From assembly GCF_038443385.1 (NCBI RefSeq), contig NZ_CP151726.1, positions 5,394,001 to 5,458,000 of the forward strand: 64,000 nt of DNA, given 5' to 3'. Source of the DNA: Stieleria varia (lineage in GTDB: Bacteria > Planctomycetota > Planctomycetia > Pirellulales > Pirellulaceae). The notes beneath the pieces were generated by a model. The model was not told the origin of the DNA and made no database searches. It was given only the letters and a program-made list of their open reading frames with translations. The translations under genes were made by a program, and so were the position numbers. This document shows positions 9,685 through 20,957 of the stretch, piece after piece. Position 1 is the first letter of the stretch. Each line of letters opens with the position of its first letter.

Positions 9685-9823
9685 GGTAGGTCATGCTCTG
9701 CATGACGCCATCCCTCCAAAACAATTCAGCCAAGCCGGAAATCCCCAAGTGTATTCTCCGAAACCAATCCGCCGGCCGTTGAGGTGGTCATACCGGATTT
9801 CGTCATGCAGAGCATGACCTACC
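9685..9823. terminator. Paired inverted hairpins between convergent genes
   Basis: A 23-bp palindromic sequence at 9685-9707 (core TCATGCTCTGCATGA) recurs as its reverse complement at 9801-9823. Each copy can fold alone and the two can pair with each other. They sit between the ends of the convergent kinase and lipoprotein genes, so a bidirectional terminator is plausible. A related copy lies at 13899-13920. Confidence 0.55.
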
Positions 9824-9828
9824 GAGGA

Positions 9829-11022
9829 TCACAATGTCGGTGCAAGTGAGTTCTCAAGCTCGAAGACTTCCGCTAGCGTGTCCGAACGATCATCCGACTC
9901 ACTGGCAAGGTCCTCCGTGGACTTGTTCTTCGCTGCCAACGCATCGCGGATTTTGACGGCAGTCAAACGCAGTCGAATTTCAACGTCCTGGGTATCTTGC
10001 ATCAACGCGAATTCGCTGGCTTGGCGAATCCGTTGCCACGCTGCGTCCAGTTCGCCGCGAGCGTATCGGATCCGTGCCGAACGAATCAGACGGTCGACGG
10101 CCAAGTCCACTCGTTCTGTTGCGGCGTACGATTCTGCCGCTGCATCGAGCACGTTGGGGATTTCGCGATAGTGTCCGATGCATCGCAGCATCTGGACTTC
10201 ACGGTCGCGATGCGCGCCGGCTTGCATGAAACCGGCTTCCAGATCATGGATCGCAGCGGCAACATCGTGTCGATCCGCATGAAGTGAAAAATCACAGGAC
10301 TCGCTCGTCAACTCGCTCGCTCGAGCCAAATGCTGTTTCGCTCCACACAAATCCAACTGTTTGGCAGCTAACCGAGCGCGAGCCAACTCAATCCGGGCTT
10401 CGTACCCGCGTCGGCAGTCTTCTTCTGCCTTGTCCTCTGCATGGTGTTTTTCCAAGCAGCTCAGCCGCACGTCACAGCAATCTTGGGGCACATCGTTGCC
10501 ACAGGCCGCGGACGGACCACACAAACAACACGTATCAACGGCATGGCACGGCGGGCAAGTCATCGCGGCGTAATTGACGAACCTTTCCGCGTCTTCAAAG
10601 CAGTTTTGAGCCATCGCGATCTCAGCCGACAACAGCCACGTGTTGCCCGTGGACGCGTTGGCACGGCGCAGTTCGACGCGAGAATCGACGAGCCACTCGG
10701 ACGCTTCGGCATATCGCTGTTGGCTGACCAGGATTGCCGCCAAGTTGTACGCGACGGTGCCTGATTCGTAGGGGTCATCGATGGCCCAGGCACGCAGCAA
10801 CGCTTCGTCATACTTTTTCTCAGCAACGACCAGGTTTCCTTCCTGATACGCACCGCGTCCATCTTCGACGTCACGAGAAAGAGATTTGTCGTTGCCGACA
10901 AGCTGTTTTGGCGCAGACGCACATCCTGCCGCTGTCAGCAGGACGCACGGCAAAGTGATCGCGATGAACAGGCCACGGGGAATGAGTCGTGCACGCGGAT
11001 TGTGAGCCGCCAGTCTTGTCAT
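9829..11022 (-). CDS. Lipoprotein of the Mla-like operon, TPR-like
   Basis: The 397-aa protein has an N-terminal hydrophobic segment ending in the lipobox LTAAGC, so it is a predicted lipoprotein. The mature part is helical, with repeated Ala/Arg-rich segments such as YNLAAILVSQQRYAEASEW, suggestive of TPR-like repeats. It has an unusual Cys-rich stretch (CPPCHAVDTCCLCGPSAACG). The start overlaps the stop of the upstream mlaD-like gene in ATGA. By position it could fill the role of the outer-membrane or periplasmic partner (as MlaC or MlaA do), but there is no sequence similarity to support that. Confidence 0.7.
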   Translation of the reverse strand: MTRLAAHNPRARLIPRGLFIAITLPCVLLTAAGCASAPKQLVGNDKSLSRDVEDGRGAYQEGNLVVAEKKYDEALLRAWAIDDPYESGTVAYNLAAILVSQQRYAEASEWLVDSRVELRRANASTGNTWLLSAEIAMAQNCFEDAERFVNYAAMTCPPCHAVDTCCLCGPSAACGNDVPQDCCDVRLSCLEKHHAEDKAEEDCRRGYEARIELARARLAAKQLDLCGAKQHLARASELTSESCDFSLHADRHDVAAAIHDLEAGFMQAGAHRDREVQMLRCIGHYREIPNVLDAAAESYAATERVDLAVDRLIRSARIRYARGELDAAWQRIRQASEFALMQDTQDVEIRLRLTAVKIRDALAAKNKSTEDLASESDDRSDTLAEVFELENSLAPTL

Positions 11023-12104
11023 CTCACCCCTCCACTTCGGACCGCCGAGGGGGAGAGCTGCTGGGTGGGCTTTTTGTCGTTTTGAGAACGTCGCAGCAAC
11101 CAGTGATCGTTGATGTCGCCGACCAAGTCTTGAGTGTCGCTGACGGTATCGTTGATTCGCTCGGTGGTTCCGGGCAACTGCTCCGCTTCGCCGCGAACGA
11201 TACGGACAACGGAACGTGTCTCCTGGGTCAATCGCTGGATCATTTCTGCGGTTTCCCTCAACTTCGCCAGCGTTTGCGCGACATCCTGTGCCGTACGATC
11301 ACTTTTCTGATCGATTCCCGAAGCGAGTTGTTGGACGCCTTCTGCAGCCTGCGTGGCCGACAGTGCCGAGCGTTTGATCTCGGCGATCGTTTGCCGAACT
11401 TCTTGGTCCACCAGCTTGTCAACTCGCTCGGTCAGCTGCGTCACCTTGGCTTCCAAAATCTGGGTTGACTGTTGCACTTGCGCAAACGCGTCGACGGCTT
11501 GCGGACGTATGGCTTCGCTGGTCGCTAGGATGGAGTCGAATGCCGTCTCGCTGGTTTTGAACGCGGGATCGATGGTTTTGTCAAAGGACTCGTTGATCTT
11601 TTTCGCCGTGACATCAATGGAACTGCCCGCGGTTTCAACAGAGATCGCCATGCTATCGATGCGATCGTCATCACCGCGAAAGCGATGAATGGTCGATCCC
11701 GGCGGAATCTGCTTGGCCGGCTCCGTGCTGCCCGGCAGACGGTTACGTCGGATCCGAACCACCGGCGCGCCGACACCAAACTTTCGATCCAGCTCGACTT
11801 CGGAATCCGTTGTGATCTGATCGCTCCGCTTGGTCTCGATTCCAAGCTCAACGCGGACAAGCTCTGTGTCGTCCACGTACTGCAACGACTCCACTTCGCC
11901 GACCGTTTCGCCCAAGATGATCACTTCGGCGCCGGTACGGAGTTGACTGGCCGTTTCCTCCGGCAGCTCGATGTAGAACCGATCTTTCTTGACCGCCAAA
12001 CGCGTGAAGAGCCGGACCGACACGACGCAGCCGATCAGGAAAACGACCATCAAGAACACGCCCACGATGTGATTGGCGTATCGCAAACGAATGGGTTCAT
12101 TCAT
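11019..12104 (-). CDS. mlaD: MlaD-like MCE-domain substrate-binding protein
   Basis: The 361-aa protein has one N-terminal membrane helix (residues 12-32). It then has an MCE domain at about 40-130 (ELPEETASQLRTGAEVIILGETVGEVESLQ) and a long helical tail rich in Gln, Thr and Glu. MCE proteins form periplasmic hexameric rings that pass lipids between membranes. The ATG shares one base with the stop of the ATPase-like gene (TGATG), and the stop overlaps the lipoprotein start, so the genes are translationally coupled. The long coiled C-terminus suggests a needle-like extension as in larger MCE proteins. Confidence 0.85.
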   Translation of the reverse strand: MNEPIRLRYANHIVGVFLMVVFLIGCVVSVRLFTRLAVKKDRFYIELPEETASQLRTGAEVIILGETVGEVESLQYVDDTELVRVELGIETKRSDQITTDSEVELDRKFGVGAPVVRIRRNRLPGSTEPAKQIPPGSTIHRFRGDDDRIDSMAISVETAGSSIDVTAKKINESFDKTIDPAFKTSETAFDSILATSEAIRPQAVDAFAQVQQSTQILEAKVTQLTERVDKLVDQEVRQTIAEIKRSALSATQAAEGVQQLASGIDQKSDRTAQDVAQTLAKLRETAEMIQRLTQETRSVVRIVRGEAEQLPGTTERINDTVSDTQDLVGDINDHWLLRRSQNDKKPTQQLSPSAVRSGGVR

Positions 12105-12844
12105 CAGTTCGCTCCCTCGCTCGTCAGCCTATTGTTGATGATCCGCCAGTGTGTCACTGGCTGTGCAAAGGACAGCGAATGATCGTCGCGGTCACCGGCA
12201 AAGAAGAGAACGGCGGTTCCATTGGACCGTAGCTCATCGATCACGGAGACGAAATCTTTGAACCTCGCCACGAAGACGAACTGCAAGGGACGCTCCAGGA
12301 TCAACAGACGCGGACGCCCACTGACGGCGCGGATCAGTTGACATATTTGCAGCAGTGACGGCTCCACGATGGATGGTCGATTCGACAAGGCTCGTCCCAC
12401 CAGATCGACTTGGTCGCCCGATAAACGTTGCATCCATTTGCCTATTTCGGATTCCACGTCTGTCTCCAACACGCCGTGATGGACTTGAGAGAGAACCAAG
12501 TTGTCGCGGACTGTCAGATTTTGTACCCATGCCGATCCAGCAAACACGCGTCCAATCTGGCTACGCATTCGGAAATGGCGATCGTAGTCTTTCCCAAGCC
12601 AGTCACCACCCATGAACAAGATGGTTCCCGAATCCAAAGGCTCCAGTCCCAAAATGGCCGATGCCAGATCGCGAGGGTCATGGTTTCGGTCCAGACTCAC
12701 CTCCACCAGTTCACCTGATCCGATCGATGCGGAGAAGTTCTGCATTCGTAGTGACGTTTCACCGCTGCCGAAAAAGGTCACATCACGAAACTGCAACGTT
12801 GCCGTTGCTGGTTCTGCAATCGTTTCACTGTTAGCCTCTGACAT
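12104..12844 (-). CDS. MlaF-like ABC ATPase homologue lacking catalytic motifs
   Basis: The 246-aa protein starts at MSEANSETIAEP (ATG at 12844), 5 bp after the permease stop. Its overall pattern follows an ABC nucleotide-binding domain: GELVEVS, then ILGLEPLDSGTILFMGG, then NLTVRDNLVLS, then RPRLLILERP. The key residues are gone. The Walker A segment reads SLDRNHDPRDLAS with no GxGKST, the Q-loop Gln is Ala (VFAGSAW), there is no LSGGQ, Walker B DE is ER (LLILERP), and no H-loop motif is evident. It is therefore probably catalytically dead, but the frame is intact and coupled to its neighbours. It may be a structural partner or regulator of the permease. Confidence 0.75.
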   Translation of the reverse strand: MSEANSETIAEPATATLQFRDVTFFGSGETSLRMQNFSASIGSGELVEVSLDRNHDPRDLASAILGLEPLDSGTILFMGGDWLGKDYDRHFRMRSQIGRVFAGSAWVQNLTVRDNLVLSQVHHGVLETDVESEIGKWMQRLSGDQVDLVGRALSNRPSIVEPSLLQICQLIRAVSGRPRLLILERPLQFVFVARFKDFVSVIDELRSNGTAVLFFAGDRDDHSLSFAQPVTHWRIINNRLTSEGAN

Positions 12845-12849
12845 GCCGT

Positions 12850-13734
12850 TCACCCGAATTGAAACACGAGGAACTTGTTGTAGAACAGAATCGACAAGAC
12901 CGCCGAAACTGCAAACACGGCTGTCAAAGCACGGATTCCGGCTCGGCTGGCGATGCGTGGCACGTCGGTGATTCTTCCCCGAGCCTTGACGCCCTCTAGA
13001 CAACAGATCACACCCGCGAATCCGCCCGCGACCAGAGTTTTAGAAACAAAAAAGATCAGATCCTCCGGCTCAAAATTGCGGGCGATATGACCGTAGAAAT
13101 CATTCCACGAGGTTCGGATCGCATCCATCATCGACCCGATCGCGTAACCGGTCACCATCATCGTGACGGCCGTGATCATCGCCAAGCAGAACACACTCAA
13201 CATCACTGCCAACACACGCGGCATGATCAAAAACGTCATCGGATCGATCCCTTGTGAATCGATGACTTCGAACTCACCGCTCACACGCATTGCAGCCAGT
13301 TCGGTGCTGATTGCGATTCCACTGCGCCCGATCACGACGAGACATGCCAACATCGGGGCGATCTCGCGGACAACCGTTCGCCACAGAATCGGGGCGATCT
13401 CGTCCGTCGAAATGCCAGCCGCGTCCGCCCATAGGACGGCTTGCACGATCAACAACAGCCCTACCGCCCCGCCGAATCGCATCGCGGCTGGGATCGCATC
13501 CACCGCAGTGAACAGGACTTGACGGGAAAAGACTGCTCGCACAGGCGGTGTCCAAGTGCGAGGCCGGGACGCCAATGCTAGCGTCGCCCACAGCACGGCG
13601 GCGATGTCGGCCATCCGCAACAGAAAATCGACAAATAGTTCTCCGACGAACTCACAAAGCTGCCAAAACCAACCGATACCGCTGCCGGCGATGTTGCGCA
13701 ATCGAGCGATCGATGGGGCGAGAGGTGCAGGCAC
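12850..13734 (-). CDS. mlaE: MlaE-like ABC permease
   Basis: The 294-aa membrane protein has the MlaE/Ttg2B core: VDAIPAAMRFGGAVGLLLI, then the loop REIAPMLACLVVIGRSGIAISTEL, and LAAMRVSGEFEVIDSQGIDP. MlaE is the inner-membrane permease that moves phospholipids with an MCE ring. It is the first gene of the minus-strand operon mlaE, mlaF-like, mlaD, lipoprotein. The N-terminal extension of about 60 residues is typical for the family. Confidence 0.88.
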   Translation of the reverse strand: MPAPLAPSIARLRNIAGSGIGWFWQLCEFVGELFVDFLLRMADIAAVLWATLALASRPRTWTPPVRAVFSRQVLFTAVDAIPAAMRFGGAVGLLLIVQAVLWADAAGISTDEIAPILWRTVVREIAPMLACLVVIGRSGIAISTELAAMRVSGEFEVIDSQGIDPMTFLIMPRVLAVMLSVFCLAMITAVTMMVTGYAIGSMMDAIRTSWNDFYGHIARNFEPEDLIFFVSKTLVAGGFAGVICCLEGVKARGRITDVPRIASRAGIRALTAVFAVSAVLSILFYNKFLVFQFG

Positions 13735-13898
13735 GTGTGAATGGAAGACCGATGGAGAAATGGATCAATGGGCAAAACCGTACTCATTGATCCAATCGGC
13801 CGAACCGGGTGCTAACGTTCCTGCGAAGCCGGACAACTGTTACGATGGGATCGTTGCCACGCCGTCTAACCGGCGCAATCGTCATGGTCGCGCCAGGG

Positions 13899-13962
13899 GT
13901 AGGTCATGCTGTGCATGACGTCCGTGGACTGTTTGGGGTATGTCAGCCTGGAGCTGACGTAC
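13899..13962. repeat. Two REP-like hairpins after the DUF1501 gene
   Basis: A 22-bp palindromic element at 13899-13920 (core TCATGCTGTGCATGA) belongs to the same family as those at 9685 and 9801. A second at 13938-13962 has arms GTATGTCAGC and GCTGACGTAC with a short loop. The second abuts the stop codon of the minus-strand DUF1501 gene and may act as its terminator. Confidence 0.65.
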
Positions 13963-15452
13963 TATGACAGCAATTGCGTCAACGCTTGTGCTTTGACCAA
14001 TTCTCGCGGTTGGTTGAGGTGGTTGTAGACGATTGTTTCGGGATCGATCCCAAAGCTGTGATAGATCGTCGCGAGCAGCTCGGCGGGGTGGACCGGATTT
14101 TCCAACGGGGCGGATGCGGTCTTATCACTCTTGCCGTGCACGTAACCACGCTTGGTTCCGGCACCTGCCATTACCGCGGTGTAGCAATACGGCCAGTGAT
14201 CGCGTCCGTCATCGGAGTTGTTGTTGCCGCTGGTGCTGACACCGCGTTGAGGGCTACGTCCGAACTCGCCCACTGCGACCACGAGCGTATCCTCCAGCAT
14301 TCCTCGCTCATCCAAATCGCTGAGCAAAGTCGACAAGCCGCTGTCCAACATCGGCGCCGATTGATCTTTCATCCGTTTGCTAAGTCCGGTGTGCTGATCC
14401 CAAGAATGATTGTCGCTGTTAGCGACCTTGGGCCAGATGACTTCCACGACCCGCGTTCCGGCTTCGACCAATCGACGCGCCAACAAGCAGCTTTGGCCAA
14501 ACGTGTTGCGACCGTAACGATCACGCAGCGCGTCGGATTCGCTGTCCAGATCGAACGCATCTCGGGCACGTCCGGAGACGATCAGCGACAAAGCCCGATC
14601 GTAGTAGGAGTCCAACTCAAACGATTCAACGGCTTTGTTGATATCGGGCATTTGCTCATTCAACAACGTGCGTAGTTGTGCGCGACGTTTCAGTCGAACG
14701 CTGAATACCTCCGGACGCAAACGCAGGTCGTCGATCTTGATGCGATTCATCTTGGACATGTCCAAATCGTCGCCATCGGGATACAGCGTGTAGGGATCAA
14801 ACGACTTGCCCAGAAATCCTGCCGTACCGCCTTTGCCCACTACGTTGGATTCTTGCAGGGGGCGAGGCAGCATCACGAATGGCAGCATCGGCTCGTCTAC
14901 CGGACGCATCTTGATGATGTTGCTGCCGAAGTTTGGGAAATCCTTTGGCGATGGCGGTTCCAACTGACCAGACGGGCTGACTTTGTCCGTCGTGTAGCCG
15001 GTCATCATTTGATAGATCGCCGCGGTGTGATTGAACAAACCGTTGGGCGTGTACGACATCGAACGGATCATCGTGAAACGATCGTTCAACTGGCTCAATT
15101 GCGGCAGGTTCTCGGTGAACTGGATGCCGGGGATCTTGGTGCTGATCGGTTTGAAGATACTCTTGACGTTGTCGGGCACGTTTTCCTTGGGATCCCAGAG
15201 ATCCAAGTGGCTCGGGCCGCCTTGCAAGTAAACCATGATGATGCTCTTGGCTTTGCCCCAACCCGGTGCCCCTTTGCCGTGCTGAGAGGTGCCTGCGGCG
15301 GAGTTTGCGGCCGAAGCAGATTGCAGCTCCAGCAGGTTCGGCAGGGTCAGACCCAGCATTCCGCAGCCGCCGACTCGCAGGAACGTTCTGCGTGTCGGGG
15401 CCAAGTGTGGATCGCAAAGGTCCTTGGCTCGAAATCCTTTGAATGACAACAT
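13962..15452 (-). CDS. DUF1501 family protein (sulfatase-like, Tat-exported)
   Basis: The 496-aa protein has a twin-arginine signal ([12 protein letters not shown]) followed by a hydrophobic stretch. The body has the family hallmarks [28 protein letters not shown], and [12 protein letters not shown] near the C-terminus. DUF1501 proteins belong to the alkaline phosphatase/sulfatase-like fold, and planctomycetes have dozens. They are nearly always beside a PSCyt/DUF1549/DUF1553 gene, as here with 55 bp between. The substrate is unknown. Confidence 0.9.
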   Translation of the reverse strand: MLSFKGFRAKDLCDPHLAPTRRTFLRVGGCGMLGLTLPNLLELQSASAANSAAGTSQHGKGAPGWGKAKSIIMVYLQGGPSHLDLWDPKENVPDNVKSIFKPISTKIPGIQFTENLPQLSQLNDRFTMIRSMSYTPNGLFNHTAAIYQMMTGYTTDKVSPSGQLEPPSPKDFPNFGSNIIKMRPVDEPMLPFVMLPRPLQESNVVGKGGTAGFLGKSFDPYTLYPDGDDLDMSKMNRIKIDDLRLRPEVFSVRLKRRAQLRTLLNEQMPDINKAVESFELDSYYDRALSLIVSGRARDAFDLDSESDALRDRYGRNTFGQSCLLARRLVEAGTRVVEVIWPKVANSDNHSWDQHTGLSKRMKDQSAPMLDSGLSTLLSDLDERGMLEDTLVVAVGEFGRSPQRGVSTSGNNNSDDGRDHWPYCYTAVMAGAGTKRGYVHGKSDKTASAPLENPVHPAELLATIYHSFGIDPETIVYNHLNQPRELVKAQALTQLLS

Positions 15453-15507
15453 CGTGGATGCTCCGTGTGAGTACGAGTGTGCGGCAACGTATCGGTGGAA
15501 ATGGGAA

Positions 15508-18500
15508 TCAGTGATTGAACAAGAACGCGGGGCTGTTGATCAGCGCCCAAGTCAAATCTTCTGCGGCCGTCAGACGTGCGTGATCCAATTGTTCTTTGCT
15601 GAACTTGGCGTCTTCACGTAATCGTACCAGTCGAGGATCGTCGGGCGTGGGCTGTTTGAGCGTGTCACGTCGCTTTTCCAAACGAGTCAGTTCTTCGTCG
15701 GCCGGGACCGGCTGATTGGCGGCCGCGAGTTTCTCGTTCGCTTTTTTGAGGCCATCATCGGTTTTGGAGACGTAGTCGGTCAAACGTTTGGTTAACTCTT
15801 CGCCGCGTTTGTCGGCCGGTACCGACACGGCGGCTCTCAGTGGCTCGGACAGTCCCAGCGGGATGTCGCCGGTCGCCGTGGTGGCACTGATGCGGAAACG
15901 TCCCAACTGATGGTGTTCAGCAACATGGAATTGATGCAAACTGAACGTCAGCTGTACACCGTCTTCATTGGCGATCGGCTCTTTGAGTTTGTAAGTGATC
16001 CAGTGGTCAGAGCCGGTCGCGCCGGAGACCGCCCAGCCACCGTTGCCTCGTTTCTGGCCGTCAAAGGTTGCTTCGGCGGTAAACCCGTCCTGCAAGAAAT
16101 CCGCTTTGCCACTTTCGATACCGACTGCAGTCTTCTTCTTGGGTTCCTTCAGCGATGCGGATTGGATTTCGAATTCCGTGACGACGAAGTTTCCGTTGGG
16201 CGGCAGGCCCGGTCCGTTCGCCGGTAGCGACGGGTCCGAGAGTGCTTCCAACCGGAAGCCGGTGATCTGCTTGAGATTCGTTTCATACGTCACCGTGTAT
16301 ACCCCCGTGCCTTTCTCGCCGCTGGCAACGATGGAGCGGTCGGGTTGCGGGGTCAGGACGGCTTTGTTCGTTGCCGTTGCCGCAGCGCTGCGTAGCGGAT
16401 GCCACTCCACATCGTCGGCATTCTTCGCCTCCCAAGCCTTGACCGATTCACCCAACTTGGCGGTCGCCTCCTCCACTCCTTTTTTGGCAGCGGCAATTCG
16501 TTCCTCCCGCTCTTTGGCCAGCTTTTCTCGCTCCGGTTTGATCGCTTCGGTGCGTGCCACGATCTGTTGTTCGGTCTCGGCGAGATTCTGTTCTCGGATC
16601 GATTCCAACTCCGCGCGACGGGTCTTCCACTGCGCTTCGGCAGCAGCCAACTCTTCGGTCAACAACTGATGATCGGATTCGATCTGCTGCTTGATTTGGC
16701 TGAATGCGGCGAACTCGTGCTCACTAGGCAGACGTCCGAGTGATCGCAGAAAGATCTCGTTGACGAGTTCACGATCGTCGGCGTGCTGCTCCACGATCTT
16801 TTCCAGCTCGTTCTTGGGGTCCGCAATCGCCGAAGCGATGGTCGGGCCACCGATCAGCGCCATGATCGGGCCGAGCTGCAAATCGCTGGATCGTTCGCAC
16901 TCGCAGGCGCTTTCCCGAACCGGACGACCGAGGTTCTGCAGGAAGCCGTCCTTGAGTTTGACGCCCGAATCGGTCAACGCGGCGGCTCGGGTTCCTTTGG
17001 GCATGCCGGGGATGTCGCTCTCGGAGCCTGTCAGTCGGTGAACCGCGTCATAGATGACTTCCGCTGGCAATCGTCGCGGCAAGGCGTGCGAATAATTTAG
17101 CGTGTCGTCTTCATTCCATTGATTGGTTTCCACACTCAGTTGATACGTCCGGCTGGTGCAGATCAAACGCAAGACATGGCGTGTATCGAATCCAGACTCG
17201 ACAAACTCTTGAGCCAAATGGTCCAGCAACTTCGGATTGGTGGGTGGATTGCCGGCACGAATGTCATCGATCGGTTCGATCAGACCGACGCCGAGCAAGT
17301 ATCCCCAGAGCCGATTGACGTAGCTCTTTGCAAAGTAAGGATTGTCGGGTGCCGTCATCCACTGAGCCAACTGTTGGCGTCGCGTCACATCGTCGCCCTC
17401 AGGCGTCTTGTAATCGACCGGATAGGGAAACTCGGGGGGGACAACGTTACCGGTGCGAGCATGTTTGATCTCGCCATCTTTTTTATCAACCACTTTTTCG
17501 AACAGAGGCGTTGCACCTTCGACCGCCGTTCCGCCGATCTTTCGGTCGCCTGATGCGGGGTCCTTTTCCAGTCCGACGCGACCGAAGAAAGCGGCCATCT
17601 CGTAGTACTGGTCTTGGGTCCAACGTTCAAAGGGATGGTCGTGGCATTTGTTGCAATTGAATCGAATGCCGAGGAACAAATGGGTCGTGTTCTCCATCGT
17701 GTCTTCGGGATTCCGCAACACCTTGTAATAGCTTGCCGCCGGGTTGTCGTTGTTCGAGCCCGACGCCGTCAGGACATCGCGCGCAAACTGATCGTAGGGT
17801 CGGTTTTCGGCAACGGCGGCGCGGATCCAATCACGGAACTTGGTGCTGCCTTCGACCCCCAGGAACTTGCGATTGACCTGCAGCAGATCGGCCCACTTGT
17901 TGGTCCAGAAATCCACGTACTCTTCGCTGGCAAGCAAAGCATCGACGACCTTTTCGCGTTTCGCTCGCGTCGGCGTCTCATCGGCCAAAAACTCTCGTAC
18001 GTTTTGGCTGGTCGGCGGCATGCCTGTCAAATCCAGGTACACACGTCGCAGGAAAGTCGCGTCGTCGCACAGCGGGCTCGGGGAGACTTTCACACGATCC
18101 CATTTCGCGGCGACCAACTCATCGATCGGACTCCAGGTTTCCACGTCGGACTGTGCAAATCCACTGCGGTCACCCATCACCGTCAGCGTCGTCGCCGCGT
18201 ACTTGCCTTCGTAGCGTGCCAGAATCGGAGCTTCACCACGTCGTACGGAGGTCAACAAACCGCCTTTGGCCGCCGTCGCGACTTCGGAGTTGCCACTGTC
18301 AATGAAGGCTTCGCGCGTCACGTCACGTTTTGTCCCGTCGGCATAGTGTGCAATCAGACGCACCTGTTGCTGCATGCCGATGGTTTGAACGACGGGGTTG
18401 ATCGGAAAGATCTCCAGTTGGCTGACACGCGGTGTCTCCAGATTCAATTGACTGCCGTCCGCGATCCAGCGTTGCAACACGGCATGATAGGGATCGCCCT

Positions 18501-20694
18501 GGACCATCAACGAACCACCTTCGTGCGGCGTCAAGCCGAGTGGCTTGCGCAGCATCAGCGAGTGTTCGGGTGCCGCAGGATTGATACGACGAGCGGCCAA
18601 GTCATCCGTCAACGCTCGCAGATCAAAGATCGGATCGTAACCGCGGAGCGAAAGCTTGAATCCCGCCTTGCCCTTTTGCGCCCCGTGGCAGGTTCCTTGG
18701 TTGCAACCCAATCGGCTCAGGATCGGGTTCACGTCGCGTACAAAATCCACCGCGCCCGTCTCCGGTCCGGCATCGCTGACATTGGTGGCCGCCGAAACAA
18801 TCTTTTGCTGATGCGAGCCAAACTGAACCGTGATCTCGCCGGAACCATTGCCGCTGGGGCGAATCAATCCCGCTGCGTTCACGCTGAGCCATTGCGGTGC
18901 CTGAAACTGGCAATCACGTGTGACATCGATGCGGTCACCCGCCTCCGTGGTTGCAGTGACGATCAGTTGGCAATAGGCATAGGGCGAATCGAGCTCAACG
19001 GACTCTGGGTACACGCTGATCCCGTTGATAGTAGAGGCATCGGGTTTGGGTGTGGAACCAACTTCCGGCAAAGCGTCTTGCCATTGATTCGGATCGAATC
19101 TCGGATGGGCAACGGCAACCGACGCGACTTTGGAGGGCAGCGAAGAAATGGATTTCACCAAATCGCCCGTCGGCGAATAATGACGAACGGTCCCGTCTCC
19201 GCAAGCGACGAAGAACTCGTTGTTGCTGGAAACGCAAATCGCGTAGGCTGCCGCGTCAGCGATGGTGACTTTCGCCAGTGTTTCTACTTCGCCACCGCGA
19301 TAGGCAGTGACCTTCTCATTTTCTGCCGCTGATCGATCGGCGACACGTTTGGCGAGGATGGACTTGATCTCATTCTCGAGTTTGCCGCTGAAATCGTACT
19401 TCCAGACCTGTGCTTCGCTCTTTCCGTCCAGTGTTGCGACGGCTGCGATTCTCGAAGCGTCGGGGCTGATGGTGACGGAGGAAATGCGTCCGCTGAGTTT
19501 CGGGAGGCTGCGGATCAAGTTCGCGTCGTCACCGATCTTGCGGGCCGTTTCGCGAAAGACACGATAGACTTTGGCAACACCGTCTGCGCCACCGACAACG
19601 ATCTCGTCTCGTTCGTGGTGAACATCGACACTGTTCAAGCCTCCCGAAAGTGCCCCCGGGGTGATCGAAGTGATGTTGTCGATGAAGCGTTCCGTTTCGA
19701 CTTCGGTCAGCTTGCATGACATGTCACGCGCGACGCTGATCACATGCTTGCCGTCCTTGGTGAAGCCGACGTCGCGTACCCAATCATCGTGAGCACCTTG
19801 AAACAATACTTGCAAACCTGTTGTTGAGTCGATTGCTCGGACCACGTTGTCCGAAGCACCGAAGGCCAGCATCTTTCCATCGGGCGACCAGTCAGCCCCG
19901 CACAACGCGTCGTAGGTGTACGGTGTGGATAGTGATAGCTCCGCCGATTCGACTTCCCAAATCTGTACTTCGCCTGCAACCGCTGGGGTTCCGCCAACAG
20001 CCGCCAATCGTTTGCCATCAGGCGAGAAACGCACGGAGTTGATTCGAGGGCTCATGCCGACCAATCGGTGCGCCAGTTTGCCGGATGCGATATCGATCAA
20101 TAGGACTTCGTGATAGCCCGCGACCGCAAGCCACATTCCGTCCGCTGAGACGTCGATGGAGGTCGTTGCCGCGGGTGCGTTGTAGACTGGTGGGTTGTCA
20201 CTGCTGAATGCGGGGCCATCAGATTGGGGCGAGTCGTTCACCGCACCTTGTTCGATCCAGCGGGTGATGGTTTCTATCTCGGGTTCGCTCAGTGGTTTCG
20301 CCGGCGGTTCGGGCATCTCGGCGACACCATCGACGACTTTGATACGATCGAGCAAATAGCTTTCCGATGGTTTGCCGGGTACGATCGCCGCTTTCGTCGA
20401 CTCGCCGCCAGCCAACAGGGCGGCAAAATCCGTCATCAAGTATTCGCCTTGCTGCTTGGCTCCCTGGTGGCATCCCAAGCACTGGCGTCGAAAGATCGGC
20501 AACACGTCGTCGTGATAACTGACTTTGGCCGAGTCAGCTGCCAAGTCCTTGGGGGCGTCCTCGGGAGACTGGTCCGCCCGGGAGACGTTGGCCAAACAAA
20601 GCGCCAAACCAAAAACCAACGACTTGCAGAGTAAGCGTCGATGTGCGTTGAGTGCAAACACAGATAGAACCTGGTGGGAACGGAATCGTTCCAC
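15508..20694 (-). CDS. PSCyt1/WD40/DUF1549/DUF1553 giant cytochrome-like protein
   Basis: The 1728-aa exported protein has a signal peptide at about residues 1-41. Next comes a PSCyt1 haem motif (FRRQCLGCH) with the conserved [25 protein letters not shown] block. WD40-type repeats run from about 160 to 540, followed by Big_2-like segments and [21 protein letters not shown]1549 (PSCyt2, [11 protein letters not shown]) contains [12 protein letters not shown], and DUF1553 (PSD1) has [14 protein letters not shown]. The C-terminal third has a charged coiled coil around 1400-1480. It pairs with the downstream DUF1501 gene. A role in carbohydrate-linked oxidation is proposed for such modules but unproven. 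The length is above average because WD40 and coiled-coil parts are added. Confidence 0.9.
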   Translation of the reverse strand: MERFRSHQVLSVFALNAHRRLLCKSLVFGLALCLANVSRADQSPEDAPKDLAADSAKVSYHDDVLPIFRRQCLGCHQGAKQQGEYLMTDFAALLAGGESTKAAIVPGKPSESYLLDRIKVVDGVAEMPEPPAKPLSEPEIETITRWIEQGAVNDSPQSDGPAFSSDNPPVYNAPAATTSIDVSADGMWLAVAGYHEVLLIDIASGKLAHRLVGMSPRINSVRFSPDGKRLAAVGGTPAVAGEVQIWEVESAELSLSTPYTYDALCGADWSPDGKMLAFGASDNVVRAIDSTTGLQVLFQGAHDDWVRDVGFTKDGKHVISVARDMSCKLTEVETERFIDNITSITPGALSGGLNSVDVHHERDEIVVGGADGVAKVYRVFRETARKIGDDANLIRSLPKLSGRISSVTISPDASRIAAVATLDGKSEAQVWKYDFSGKLENEIKSILAKRVADRSAAENEKVTAYRGGEVETLAKVTIADAAAYAICVSSNNEFFVACGDGTVRHYSPTGDLVKSISSLPSKVASVAVAHPRFDPNQWQDALPEVGSTPKPDASTINGISVYPESVELDSPYAYCQLIVTATTEAGDRIDVTRDCQFQAPQWLSVNAAGLIRPSGNGSGEITVQFGSHQQKIVSAATNVSDAGPETGAVDFVRDVNPILSRLGCNQGTCHGAQKGKAGFKLSLRGYDPIFDLRALTDDLAARRINPAAPEHSLMLRKPLGLTPHEGGSLMVQGDPYHAVLQRWIADGSQLNLETPRVSQLEIFPINPVVQTIGMQQQVRLIAHYADGTKRDVTREAFIDSGNSEVATAAKGGLLTSVRRGEAPILARYEGKYAATTLTVMGDRSGFAQSDVETWSPIDELVAAKWDRVKVSPSPLCDDATFLRRVYLDLTGMPPTSQNVREFLADETPTRAKREKVVDALLASEEYVDFWTNKWADLLQVNRKFLGVEGSTKFRDWIRAAVAENRPYDQFARDVLTASGSNNDNPAASYYKVLRNPEDTMENTTHLFLGIRFNCNKCHDHPFERWTQDQYYEMAAFFGRVGLEKDPASGDRKIGGTAVEGATPLFEKVVDKKDGEIKHARTGNVVPPEFPYPVDYKTPEGDDVTRRQQLAQWMTAPDNPYFAKSYVNRLWGYLLGVGLIEPIDDIRAGNPPTNPKLLDHLAQEFVESGFDTRHVLRLICTSRTYQLSVETNQWNEDDTLNYSHALPRRLPAEVIYDAVHRLTGSESDIPGMPKGTRAAALTDSGVKLKDGFLQNLGRPVRESACECERSSDLQLGPIMALIGGPTIASAIADPKNELEKIVEQHADDRELVNEIFLRSLGRLPSEHEFAAFSQIKQQIESDHQLLTEELAAAEAQWKTRRAELESIREQNLAETEQQIVARTEAIKPEREKLAKEREERIAAAKKGVEEATAKLGESVKAWEAKNADDVEWHPLRSAAATATNKAVLTPQPDRSIVASGEKGTGVYTVTYETNLKQITGFRLEALSDPSLPANGPGLPPNGNFVVTEFEIQSASLKEPKKKTAVGIESGKADFLQDGFTAEATFDGQKRGNGGWAVSGATGSDHWITYKLKEPIANEDGVQLTFSLHQFHVAEHHQLGRFRISATTATGDIPLGLSEPLRAAVSVPADKRGEELTKRLTDYVSKTDDGLKKANEKLAAANQPVPADEELTRLEKRRDTLKQPTPDDPRLVRLREDAKFSKEQLDHARLTAAEDLTWALINSPAFLFNH

Positions 20695-20957
20695 CGGTGA
20701 TTCGGTCGCGACGGTGAGAGCTTGATCGTTTTCCTGCGAAGCAGATCAAGCCGTCCGTGGGAGCGATGAAGCCCGATGGGAACGTTTTGGTCTGACAACG
20801 CCAATCCAACACCAACAACCGATCAGTGAAGGTAGCCCAGAAAGGGCAGGCGGGGATGTTCGAAAGCCCCGCAACGGGATCTTTCGCACCGCTATACTTT
20901 AACGGTGGCAATTCAAATCGTCAATGAAAGACTTTTGCAGCCGCCTATCGCCCCCCG

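Noticed and set aside
17614-19332. Plus-strand 572-aa open frame antisense to the DUF1549/DUF1553 gene
   Set aside because: It lies opposite a well-supported gene with family motifs and has no motif of its own; high GC gives long antisense frames here.
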